Shown here one piece after another: positions 7,501 to 15,296 of a DNA stretch of 46,422 bases. A model generated the notes under the pieces. It was given only the letters and a program-made list of their open reading frames with translations. It made no database searches and was not told the DNA's origin. The DNA lies in assembly GCA_046349635.1 (NCBI GenBank), contig JAXMBX010000041.1, positions 1 to 46,422 on the forward strand, read 5' to 3'. Every line of letters starts with the position of its first letter. Position 1 is the stretch's first letter. Source of the stretch: JAXMBX01 sp046349635. GTDB lineage: Bacteria; Planctomycetota; Planctomycetia; Planctomycetales; Planctomycetaceae. Made by a program: the position numbers and the translations under genes.

Positions 7501-10269
7501 TCAGGGGGCAGGTTTCACGACAATCGCCCAGTCTTTGCCCGGATCCGCAGGGGGCAATCCCAGGGACTTGATTCCCGGCCCTTCGACCGTGGTCACCAGT
7601 CCCGAAATCATTTCTCCCCCCGCGCGGGGGTTGTACCACGAAACAGTGTACCGCCCCGCTTCGAGCTTCAACAACGCTTCTCCCCCTCGGGGAAGATAAA
7701 TGAGATAGAATTTCCCAGGCTGGGTGAGACAGCAGTTCGTATGTGGCGAGACCAGTTCGTGACGGGCCCGTAATGTTCGGACCGGGACCTGATCGCGAAA
7801 GAAGTCGATGGCATAACGGGTCTGCTTCCACATATTCTCCCGCGAGCGGAAATCCTCGAGATCGATGTCCGTGTGCGGATACTTGTAGCCGAACAGCCAT
7901 TCCGCACCGCTCCCCCCCTCCATCAGCGGCCGCCACAGGGCATCACGGCGGGGTTCATCATGATCCGGGTCGATATTATCCGGCACCACCCCCAGATCGG
8001 CGGGACCAATCTCATCCAGAAACGCCGCCCACGGACGCCCGACTTGCTCCGACTTCGCCAGCCACGTCGCAGTCACCTTGGCGCAGTTCACCGGTTTCCC
8101 CACCTGCAACGAGACCCCGGAGAAGTTCTTGTCCCCCAGCAACGGCCCATACACTTTGTCGTATTGGCTGGGGAAGGTGTGCACGACGACCGGGTGCTTG
8201 TACGGATCGACCGCTTTGAAATACTTCGCGAACTTCTTCAACTGGTCCGTGGTGTTGGTGTTTTCTTCACCCAGGTTCCAGACCAACGCAGGGTGGTGGC
8301 CGAAACGGGCAACCAGTTCCCGATAGTACAGCGTCCGGTCATCACCCAGTTCTCCCTTATCCAGAAGCTGATCGTTCTCCTGTTCCTGCGTCACGATCTG
8401 CTGCATGATGCCCAGTTGATCCATGTAGGAAAACACAACTTCCCACTGATCGAGCTTGCTGACGTCGAACCGCTGATGTTCGGTTTCGGCCGTCCACGGC
8501 CAGACATCCTTGCCGTCCCCCTTGACGTTCATCGTCAGGAAATAAATCCCGTTGATCCCATGCCCGGCGAGATAGTTCAGCGCCCCGTTCAGGTTCTTCC
8601 CCTTGCCCTCGCCCCATGTCGGATTTCCCGCCTTGAAGTCCCCGGCGTGCGGCGCGTACTTGTGCGTCGGCTTGGTCCCGTCGAAATCCGCAAATGCCAA
8701 CAGGTTCTCCGGGCTGTCGCAGCCATTCTTGAGATACACCTGGTGGTTCTCCGCAAATTCCCAGTACCGCTGCCCCACATCCCGTAGCGCCCCCAGGGCA
8801 CGGATGTCGGAACCTTTTTTGTCCGAAGGAGCCACGTCGATCACTCCGCTGGAGGTCCACAGCGGCGTCCCATCTTTGAGGTCATTACTCAGGGCAACTT
8901 TCTCCCCCTGCACCAGGCTGGCCTGATACCGCCACGCCCCCGCTTCATCCGGAGCAAAATGCACCCGCCATTTGTTCCCCGCCGTCGCCCCGGTTTCGGC
9001 GGCGTTTCCATCAGCCGCGAAGAAACCCTGCACCTTCAAGCTGCGGGTGGGACGGGTGAATTCGACAATCAGCCGATAGTCACGGAAGGGATTGGGTGTC
9101 GCCATCTCATCGGACTGTGGACCGTCGAACGTCAGGGAGATCCGGTGCCATTTTTTCAATTCCCCGGAGATGACCGGGGTCGCTTCCGGCAGAGAATCTT
9201 TCACGGTCTCAGGCGCGACAGCGGACACCAGCAGACGCAACCGCTGATTGAGAGGCGAGAGGCGCACGCCCGGTTCCACTTGTCCCCAGTTCGCCTCAGC
9301 GGCCGCGACCACCACTTGCAGGCTGGGAATGACGATGGAGCAATTCCCCCCATACCCCAGGCTCATGTAAGCGTCCCCCGGTACATCGGGCCAAGTGTAA
9401 GGCTTTCCCGGTTCTTCCTTGCGGGCGTTGAACCACCAGTTGAACCCGTAGATCCCCGGCCCAGCCTTGGTGAAGTGATTCGAACCTCCGCCGTAGGAAC
9501 CGATCTGCAGATAGTCATCGGTGTCGATATCGGCGTCACTGAGAGGGAGACTCGAAGCCACATAAGGCTGCTGGTAACGGTCAAAGAATTCCTGCTTGAG
9601 GATCTGTTTGCCGTTCCAGTTCCCTTTGTGCAGCCAGAACCAGCCGATGCGGGCGAAATCGCGGGGTGACGCCCAGAGACGAGCCTTTTCGCTGAACTTC
9701 AGACCGTCCTGCAGTCCCAGCGCACCGAATCGCTCCGAGGCATTCGCAACAGCGGTCGCATCAGCCTGGAAAATCCTCTGGAACAGAGTCTTCTGATAGA
9801 GTTGAATGGCGAAGTCGTTGTAGGCCCAGGCCCCACCGGGAGCTTCCGGGCGGGCATAACCGCTCACCATGTTGGCGAGATGGGCAATCTGCATTTCACG
9901 ATCCTTGCTCAGCAGAGGCCAGCCCAGGTCAACGAGCTTCGTCTCCGCGGCGGGGACTTTCCCCTCCTGAACGGCGAAGAAGAGGAGCGTGCTGAGAACC
10001 GGCTTGGCGGAGGAGAGCCAGTCTTTCCGCAGGGACTGATCCCCCCAGGTATGAATCACATACCCGGATTTCACCACGCACCCTCGTCCGCCCAGCAGTT
10101 TGCCCAGTCTTTCGAGTTTCTGCGGATCGGCGTGCACTTCCTCGGGGGTTTTCCGTTCCCATTCCTGACCGGGGAACACCACCTGGGCCTGCAGTACGGG
10201 CACCCTGCAGAACACTGTCCCCCACAGCAGAATGACGGACAGGCTACGGAGACTCATGGTGTGGCTCAT
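7501..10269 (-). CDS. Beta-lactamase-like serine hydrolase fused to DUF5060 glycosidase-like domains
   Basis: A protein of about 922 residues combining two normally separate enzymes. After a signal peptide, the first 330 residues resemble class C beta-lactamase/esterase-type serine hydrolases, with a candidate SxxK (SSAK) and YND. Next comes a DUF5060 beta-sandwich (HRISLTFDGP, FRDYRLIVEFTRP). A TIM-barrel-like glycosidase region follows, with candidate acid residues in LVWNLGEENTN and AAFLDEIG. A C-terminal collagen-binding-like domain (YTVSWYNPRAGGEM) ends the protein. No stop, linker break or frameshift separates the halves. The ATG at 10269 has GAGAG about 11 bases upstream; an ATG at 10257 is also possible. 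It is first in the minus-strand glycan cluster. Domain calls are good; substrates are unknown. Confidence 0.83.
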   Translation of the reverse strand: MSHTMSLRSLSVILLWGTVFCRVPVLQAQVVFPGQEWERKTPEEVHADPQKLERLGKLLGGRGCVVKSGYVIHTWGDQSLRKDWLSSAKPVLSTLLFFAVQEGKVPAAETKLVDLGWPLLSKDREMQIAHLANMVSGYARPEAPGGAWAYNDFAIQLYQKTLFQRIFQADATAVANASERFGALGLQDGLKFSEKARLWASPRDFARIGWFWLHKGNWNGKQILKQEFFDRYQQPYVASSLPLSDADIDTDDYLQIGSYGGGSNHFTKAGPGIYGFNWWFNARKEEPGKPYTWPDVPGDAYMSLGYGGNCSIVIPSLQVVVAAAEANWGQVEPGVRLSPLNQRLRLLVSAVAPETVKDSLPEATPVISGELKKWHRISLTFDGPQSDEMATPNPFRDYRLIVEFTRPTRSLKVQGFFAADGNAAETGATAGNKWRVHFAPDEAGAWRYQASLVQGEKVALSNDLKDGTPLWTSSGVIDVAPSDKKGSDIRALGALRDVGQRYWEFAENHQVYLKNGCDSPENLLAFADFDGTKPTHKYAPHAGDFKAGNPTWGEGKGKNLNGALNYLAGHGINGIYFLTMNVKGDGKDVWPWTAETEHQRFDVSKLDQWEVVFSYMDQLGIMQQIVTQEQENDQLLDKGELGDDRTLYYRELVARFGHHPALVWNLGEENTNTTDQLKKFAKYFKAVDPYKHPVVVHTFPSQYDKVYGPLLGDKNFSGVSLQVGKPVNCAKVTATWLAKSEQVGRPWAAFLDEIGPADLGVVPDNIDPDHDEPRRDALWRPLMEGGSGAEWLFGYKYPHTDIDLEDFRSRENMWKQTRYAIDFFRDQVPVRTLRARHELVSPHTNCCLTQPGKFYLIYLPRGGEALLKLEAGRYTVSWYNPRAGGEMISGLVTTVEGPGIKSLGLPPADPGKDWAIVVKPAP

Positions 10270-10379
10270 GGGCAGAAAACTCTCTGTGGCAGCGTGCGAA
10301 GGCAGAAACCTCAAGTGCGTGCATTCTCGGATTCACAGAACCAATCCTCAAGTAAACCAACAGTTTGTGTCGGAAAATC

Positions 10380-10409
10380 TTGCTAGGAGGAAATCCGTTT
10401 GCTTATAAT
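10380..10409 (+). promoter_or_regulatory. Candidate sigma-70-type promoter for the winged-helix gene
   Basis: TTGCTA (10380-10385) and a perfect TATAAT (10404-10409) are separated by 18 bases. The predicted start would leave a 5' leader of about 140 bases before the ATG at 10556. The leader contains a near inverted repeat, TTTTCGATC (10486-10494) against GATCGGAAAA (10502-10511). This is a sequence match only. Confidence 0.5.
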
Positions 10410-10555
10410 CCTTGAAGATTTGGCTTCTGTGAGGAATCGCACCCTGGAATGGACTCTCGAACTCAAGGATTCGCGAACCGCGCCGTTTTCGATCATTTGA
10501 CGATCGGAAAAGCGAGTCGTTTCTATTCGCCAACACCGCGCAAGGAGTCGCAAGT

Positions 10556-10789
10556 ATGGCAACAGAGCCCCTAACAATGGACACCGTTAGTATTGGTCAA
10601 GTGGCTGGGAGCGTCTGGCACTATCTCGCTGCCAACGGTCCCGTGACAATATCTCGCCTCGTGAAGGATGCGGAGGTCTCCCGGGACCTCGTCATGCAAG
10701 CCGTGGGCTGGTTGGCCCGCGAGGGAAAAGTTCAATTCGTTGATACCCCCCGATCCCGGTTGATTTCCTTAACCGACGATCAGGGTTAG
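10556..10789 (+). CDS. DUF2582-type winged-helix DNA-binding protein
   Basis: A 77-residue protein. Residues 11-70 form a compact winged helix: IGQVAGSVWHYLAANG, then TISRLVKDAEVSRDLVMQAV as the recognition-helix region, then GWLAREGKVQFVD leading into the wing. This matches the DUF2582 winged-helix family, usually encoded as a free-standing small protein and presumed to be a transcription regulator. AAGGAG (10542-10547) lies eight bases before the ATG, an excellent ribosome binding site. The gene is divergent from the beta-lactamase/DUF5060 gene (start 10269), with a candidate promoter between them, so it could regulate that cluster; this is inference only. It has no partner or sensor domain. 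Confidence 0.82.
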   Translation: MATEPLTMDTVSIGQVAGSVWHYLAANGPVTISRLVKDAEVSRDLVMQAVGWLAREGKVQFVDTPRSRLISLTDDQG

Positions 10790-11121
10790 TTGACCTGAGA
10801 CCGGCTCTGTCAGTCTCTTCGTGTTGTCTTGAGTGATGTCTCTGAAGGACTTGGGACACTCCGTTGGAACGTGTCGGATCTTCTCGCCACGTCGGCGTGA
10901 AGCGTGTCCCCTCTGTCTGCTTGACTCTGAAGATCGTTTGCCTGCATTTCTCGCCGTCTGGTTTCTTCACGGTTCGGTTTCTCCACGCGGTCGCGTGATT
11001 CGTCCCAGCAGTTCGCCAGGATTCCGGTTTCAAAACGGAGGTCAACTCTCCGCGAGCCGGTCCTCCTCGGCGGGTTTTGTCATTCGTCCCACTCTTTCTT
11101 CTTTGGAAATTCCGTGCCGGC
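10790..11121. other. Intergenic region between the winged-helix and TPR genes
   Basis: There are 332 bases without a supported gene. I see no tRNA fold, terminator with a T tract, or convincing promoter. The sequence is pyrimidine-rich on the plus strand, with several CTCTGTCTG/CTTCACGG-like stretches. It presumably holds the leader of the TPR gene. Confidence 0.5.
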
Positions 11122-12069
11122 ATGAATACCGCAGTTCAATACGAAGAACGGCTGGCGCAGGCAAAGGAAGCCCTCAAGGCGGGAAAGGTGACGGACGCCA
11201 TCCAGACGCTGGAACAGGCCAAGGAAGTGGATGGGCGTTCCACTCAGGCATATGAGATGCTCGGAATGGTCTATTTCCGGACAGGGAAATATGATGAGGC
11301 GATCAAGAACTACGAGCGTATCACGCAACTGGCGCCGCGCGACGCCGCCGCACTCATTAACCTGGGCGCCGTTTACAATCGGATGGGGGAGCACAATAAG
11401 GCGGTCACCGTCCTCCGCAAAGGCGTGCAGATGGACCGCAAATCCGCCGTCGGTTACTACAACCTGGGGGTCGCCCATAAGAAAATGAACCAGCTCGGGC
11501 TGGCCGTCCCTGCCTACCGCGAAGCCATCCGCATCGATCCCAATCTGGCGGAAGCCTACCAGAACCTGGGGAACGTCTACCTGGAGATGAAGAACTACCA
11601 GCAGGCCAAGATCCACTTCAACAAGGCGCTGGAGATCAATCCCAATCTCGCCAAGGCGAAAAAAGGACTGGAGAATCTGGAAGAAGCGAAGGACGCCTCC
11701 CGCAAAACCGCGAGCCCCTTCGGACGGCTGGTGGAAACTGCGGGCCTGGAAGCACGGCAAAACAAGATCCGGAACTTCAAGACCCTGAGCGACCACGAAC
11801 GGATCGTGGATCGCCACAATGTCCGCAATCAGCTCAAGGAACTGCAGGCGGCCATTCAGGAAGTCCTGGAATACACGACCCGGCAGTTGATTCCCAGCAT
11901 TCAACTGGTGGATCGGGAAGCGGTGCAGGATTCCTCTAACCTGCCCGCCATTCAGGAAGTCGGGAACAAGTTCCGCTCCACGTTCAAGCAACTGGGGGCC
12001 ATGCGCGACATGCTGAACGGCGCCATCCAGAAACTGGAAGCCCACCAGGAATCGATGACGGTCCGCTAA
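11122..12069 (+). CDS. Tetratricopeptide-repeat protein
   Basis: A protein of about 315 residues starting at the ATG at 11122 (MNTAVQYEERL). Residues 1-185 contain five consecutive TPR units of 34 residues, with canonical pairs such as AYEMLGMVYFRTGKYDEAIK, AALINLGAVYNRMGEHNKAV and AEAYQNLGNVYLEMKNYQQA. The C-terminal 120 residues are highly charged and predicted helical (HERIVDRHNVRNQLKELQAA, GAMRDMLNGAIQKLEAHQ), probably a coiled coil. No signal peptide or transmembrane segment is present, so it is likely a cytosolic scaffold. An upstream in-frame TTG (11077) would add a hydrophobic stretch but has no ribosome binding site. Partners are unknown, and the next gene (M20 peptidase) is 115 bp away. 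Confidence 0.85.
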   Translation: MNTAVQYEERLAQAKEALKAGKVTDAIQTLEQAKEVDGRSTQAYEMLGMVYFRTGKYDEAIKNYERITQLAPRDAAALINLGAVYNRMGEHNKAVTVLRKGVQMDRKSAVGYYNLGVAHKKMNQLGLAVPAYREAIRIDPNLAEAYQNLGNVYLEMKNYQQAKIHFNKALEINPNLAKAKKGLENLEEAKDASRKTASPFGRLVETAGLEARQNKIRNFKTLSDHERIVDRHNVRNQLKELQAAIQEVLEYTTRQLIPSIQLVDREAVQDSSNLPAIQEVGNKFRSTFKQLGAMRDMLNGAIQKLEAHQESMTVR

Positions 12070-12184
12070 TCCCCCCCTGAGCCGTCGTGATAGCCAATCG
12101 CCTGGCAAAAGCTTATCTTGGGGTCTGGCCTTCCCGATTTTTTACGACCGCTGGTTCCCCGACCGTTCCGCTGGACTCCCTCTC

Positions 12185-13375
12185 ATGCCCGCCGAGACCG
12201 AACTTCATGAACTTTCCCGGCGCGTTCGCGCGGCCGTCGATCGGGATCGCCTGCTCCAGACCGCCGTCGACCTGATCGGGATTCGGAGCATCACCGGCGA
12301 TGCCGGCGAAGTCTCCGACGCATTGGCACGCATGCTGGACCGGGAGGGTTTCTCCGTCGAACGGCCTGACGGGGGCCACACCGCAGCCCCCGCGGTCGCC
12401 GCCCGCTGGAGTTCCGGCCGCCCCGGACCCGTCCTGCAATTCGATGGTCACCTGGACACCGTCCATCTTCCCTTCGTTCCCCCCACGGTCGACGGAGACT
12501 TGCTCAAGGGGAGCGGTGCGAGCGACATGAAAGCCGGCGTGGCTGCCGCCGTGGAAGCCCTGCGGGTTATTCGGGACAACAAACTCCTCCCCTGTGGCGA
12601 AATCCTCTTCACCGCCCACGATCTGCACGAAGCCCCCTGGGGAGACGGTTCCCAGCTCAACCACCTGATCGAGAACGGGTACTGCGGGGACGCCGCCCTG
12701 ATTCCGGAATACACCCGGGACTCGCTGCCGATAATCGGACGGGGAAACAGCGTCTTCAAGCTGAGCGTCCGGCGCCCCGGCGCGCCGATTCACGAAGTCT
12801 ACCGCCCCCTCGATCAGCCCAGTCCGCTCAAAGTGACCGCCGAACTCGTCCGCGAACTGGAAGCCTGGGGAGACGAACTGGCGAAACACTCCCACCCCAT
12901 GGCGGGCAAGGAAAGCCTCTTCCTCGGTCAGATGCATGTGGGGGAAATCTACAACCAGTTCGCCCAGGAAGGCTGGCTCGAAGGAACCCGCCGCTGGCTT
13001 CCGGGTCGCACATTTGAACAGGTCAAAGCCGAACTCGAAGAACGGGTCCGACACGTCGCCGCTCGCACGGGAGCCGAGATCTCCGTTCAATTCCAGTTGA
13101 TCCGCGACGCCTTTGAACTCCCTGTCGAAAGCCCGCTGGTGACGTCTTTCCAGCAGGTCTGTCGCGAAGTCATGGGAGAGCCGTTGCCGGTCGCCGCCAA
13201 ACCCTTCGTCGATGACGGCAGCAGCTTCTGGGCTTTGAAAAAAGTCCCCTGCATCACCCACGGCCCCCGTGCGAGCGGTGCCCACACCCTGAACGAATGG
13301 GTCTCCATCGACGATCTCTGCCGCGTCGCCCAGGTGTATGCCCTGACCGCCTGGTCCTTCTGCTCCGCCTCTTGA
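12185..13375 (+). CDS. M20-family metallopeptidase / deacylase
   Basis: A protein of 396 residues, the normal length for M20 enzymes. Metal-site motifs are recognisable: FDGHLDTVH (first His and catalytic Asp), GSGASDMKAG (bridging Asp) and, near the C terminus, SGAHTLNEW (last His). The usual adjacent catalytic/metal Glu pair is replaced by HDLHEAPWGDG, with a single Glu followed by Ala. The insertion domain for dimerisation lies at about residues 185-300. M20 enzymes hydrolyse peptide or N-acyl amide bonds (DapE, ArgE, carboxypeptidase G2), and the precise substrate cannot be read here. No signal peptide, so cytosolic. It lies 41 bp before the methyltransferase gene and is probably co-transcribed. 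Confidence 0.85.
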   Translation: MPAETELHELSRRVRAAVDRDRLLQTAVDLIGIRSITGDAGEVSDALARMLDREGFSVERPDGGHTAAPAVAARWSSGRPGPVLQFDGHLDTVHLPFVPPTVDGDLLKGSGASDMKAGVAAAVEALRVIRDNKLLPCGEILFTAHDLHEAPWGDGSQLNHLIENGYCGDAALIPEYTRDSLPIIGRGNSVFKLSVRRPGAPIHEVYRPLDQPSPLKVTAELVRELEAWGDELAKHSHPMAGKESLFLGQMHVGEIYNQFAQEGWLEGTRRWLPGRTFEQVKAELEERVRHVAARTGAEISVQFQLIRDAFELPVESPLVTSFQQVCREVMGEPLPVAAKPFVDDGSSFWALKKVPCITHGPRASGAHTLNEWVSIDDLCRVAQVYALTAWSFCSAS

Positions 13376-13391
13376 TCTTTTTCTCCTCTGA

Positions 13392-13429
13392 AACTTCATG
13401 ACCAAGCCCGAACTTCATGACCAAGCCCG
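13392..13429. repeat. 19-bp perfect tandem duplication across the start codon
   Basis: The 19-mer AACTTCATGACCAAGCCCG occurs at 13392-13410 and again at 13411-13429. Each copy carries an ATG (13398 and 13417), 19 bases apart and so out of frame. The upstream ATG opens a 12-codon reading frame ending at TAA 13434-13436, overlapping the methyltransferase start. No obvious Shine-Dalgarno distinguishes the two. Confidence 0.9.
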
Positions 13430-14721
13430 CTCGTAAATTCGCCGACAGGAAAAAAGGGTCCCGCCCGCAGACTCCGTTTGATCCCCAGGTTGCCAAGTCT
13501 CTGGAACCGGATATTTCCCAGCCGCTCCCCGTGGTCGAAGTCCGCACCCCCTCCGCCCATCCGCTCTTTTATCGCAAGCGGATCGCTTCCGTTTCCCCGG
13601 AGGCAGGGATCGGGGATCTGGTCCGCGTCGAATACGATGGCGGTCAGCTGCTCGGCCACGGGCTGTACAATCCCCGCGCCGAAATCACCCTCCGGATGCT
13701 CTCCTGGGGAGAAGAGATTCCCGACCGGCAGTTCTGGTCCCGCAAACTGACCACCGCACATGAACTCCGCACGCAATTCTTGAAGATTGAAGACCGGACG
13801 GACGCCTATCGCGTCATCAACGCCGAAGGGGATGGCCTGCCGGGACTGGTCATCGATCGCTACGGCGACGTCCTCTCCGCGGAAGTCTTCAGCCTGGGGA
13901 TGTATCAACGTGTCCGCGAACTTTTGGAAATGCTCTCCGCATCCTGTGGCACACGCCACACATTAATCCGGGGTGGCCCGCAGATCCACGGGCAGGAAGG
14001 TTTCCTCGCTGAGCCCGATGCCTCCGCCGATTTGCCCCGCCAGGTCACGATCCAGGAATTCGGCACCCGTTTCAAAGTCCGCTTCGAGGGGGGACACAAG
14101 ACGGGCTTCTTCTGCGATCAGCGGGAAAACCGCCGCGAACTCGCCCTGCAATGCCGCGACAAAACGGTCCTCGACCTCTGCTGTTACAGCGGCGGATTTG
14201 CGGTCCAGGCCAAGAAACTCGGCGGCGCCAAAGAAGTGACGGGTGTCGATCTGGATGAAGAGCCGCTGCTCCTCGCCAAGGAAAATGCGGCCCTCAATCA
14301 ATGTCGCGTCAATTTCGTGCAGGCGGATGCCTTCGCCTACATGCGGGACATGGTGCAGAACGGACGGCAATACGACGTCGTCGTCCTCGATCCCCCCAAA
14401 CTCATCCGCTCCCGGATGGAAATCGAGCAGGGAACGCGCACCCACTTCGACATGAATCGCCTCGCCATGCAACTTGTAAAACCCGGTGGCTTGCTGTTGA
14501 GCTGCACCTGTGCGGGTCTCCTCTCCTGGGAGGATTTTTTGAAGCTCCTGCATTCCGCGTCCCGCCAAGCGGGCCCTCCCTTCGAAAAGAAGGGGGAGTT
14601 CCACACCGCCTATCGGCAAATGCAGATCCTCGCCAAAACCGGAGCAGGGGGGGACCACCCCATCGCCGCCAACTGTCCGGAGTCGGAATACCTCAAGGCC
14701 GTCTGGATGCGGGTGCTCTGA
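13417..14721 (+). CDS. RlmI-like class I SAM-dependent rRNA methyltransferase
   Basis: A protein of 434 residues with the three-part RlmI layout. A PUA-type RNA-binding domain covers about residues 30-110 (HPLFYRKRIASVSPEAGIGD). A central linker domain contains YRVINAEGDGLPGLVIDRYG, the family signature. The Rossmann methyltransferase shows VLDLCCYSGGFAVQAKKLGG for SAM binding, GVDLDEEPLLLAKENAALN, and VVLDPPKLIRSR as the DPPK catalytic loop. RlmI makes 5-methylcytosine in 23S rRNA; here the exact site is inferred only from the family. A 19-bp tandem duplication spans the start codon, creating a competing upstream ATG. The stop codon overlaps the next ATG (TGATG), suggesting translational coupling to the small membrane protein. 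Confidence 0.88.
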   Translation: MTKPARKFADRKKGSRPQTPFDPQVAKSLEPDISQPLPVVEVRTPSAHPLFYRKRIASVSPEAGIGDLVRVEYDGGQLLGHGLYNPRAEITLRMLSWGEEIPDRQFWSRKLTTAHELRTQFLKIEDRTDAYRVINAEGDGLPGLVIDRYGDVLSAEVFSLGMYQRVRELLEMLSASCGTRHTLIRGGPQIHGQEGFLAEPDASADLPRQVTIQEFGTRFKVRFEGGHKTGFFCDQRENRRELALQCRDKTVLDLCCYSGGFAVQAKKLGGAKEVTGVDLDEEPLLLAKENAALNQCRVNFVQADAFAYMRDMVQNGRQYDVVVLDPPKLIRSRMEIEQGTRTHFDMNRLAMQLVKPGGLLLSCTCAGLLSWEDFLKLLHSASRQAGPPFEKKGEFHTAYRQMQILAKTGAGGDHPIAANCPESEYLKAVWMRVL

Positions 14722-15206
14722 TGCTGCGGAATTTTTGCGTCCCCCTCTGCCGCATCTGCATTACCGCCTGGGTCGGAGCAGCGGTGCTGTTCGTCATGGT
14801 TGCGATCAAGCCCGTCCGTTCTCCGGCCCTCGACAGCCTGACTAAATCCCGGCTGGTCATCGAACTATTCCCCGGCTATTACACCATCGGCTTTTCATTG
14901 TTAATCGTCGGAGTGCTCGCGGGTCTTATCACCTGGACCGCCCCCACGTCAGGCCGGGCTTATCGTGCGGGAGTCATTCTCGCCCTGCTGGGACTACTCG
15001 CGATGACCGTCGACTGGTTCACGATCTACAAACCGCTGGAACAGATGATTCACGTGCAGTTGAGTGAAGGGACCGCTCCTCCGGCGGAATTCCGCAGTTA
15101 TCACATCGCCTCCTGGATCATCAACGCCGTGAGCGTGGGACTCTGCGCACTGGCGGTTCCTTGTTTGCACAGAAACAAGCAACCGGCCGCTCTCCCTTCA
15201 AAGTAA
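14721..15206 (+). CDS. Small four-helix membrane protein, DUF4149-like
   Basis: A protein of 161 residues starting at the ATG at 14721, which shares its A with the preceding TGA. Four hydrophobic segments are visible at about residues 10-32, 50-72, 82-104 and 130-150, with short loops. The opening ITAWVGAAVLFVMVAIKPV and FPGYYTIGFSLLIVGVLAG resemble DUF4149/TMEM205-type small membrane proteins. A polar extracytoplasmic loop (EGTAPPAEFRSYH) precedes the last helix. No catalytic motif is evident. The overlap with the rRNA methyltransferase implies co-expression rather than functional linkage. The family name is tentative; an uncharacterised integral membrane protein is the safe description. Confidence 0.68.
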   Translation: MLRNFCVPLCRICITAWVGAAVLFVMVAIKPVRSPALDSLTKSRLVIELFPGYYTIGFSLLIVGVLAGLITWTAPTSGRAYRAGVILALLGLLAMTVDWFTIYKPLEQMIHVQLSEGTAPPAEFRSYHIASWIINAVSVGLCALAVPCLHRNKQPAALPSK

Positions 15207-15296
15207 TCTTCTGCGCGAAGGTTGGGACTGTTCCGGGGCATGCTCCCTCATTTATGATGGCGGGACTTCACCCACCGGTTCTCATGAGGTCTCTCC

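Noticed and set aside
11080..12108. Long minus-strand open frame opposite the TPR gene
   Set aside because: The plus strand encodes regular TPR units; the antisense frame mirrors codon bias and has no family features.
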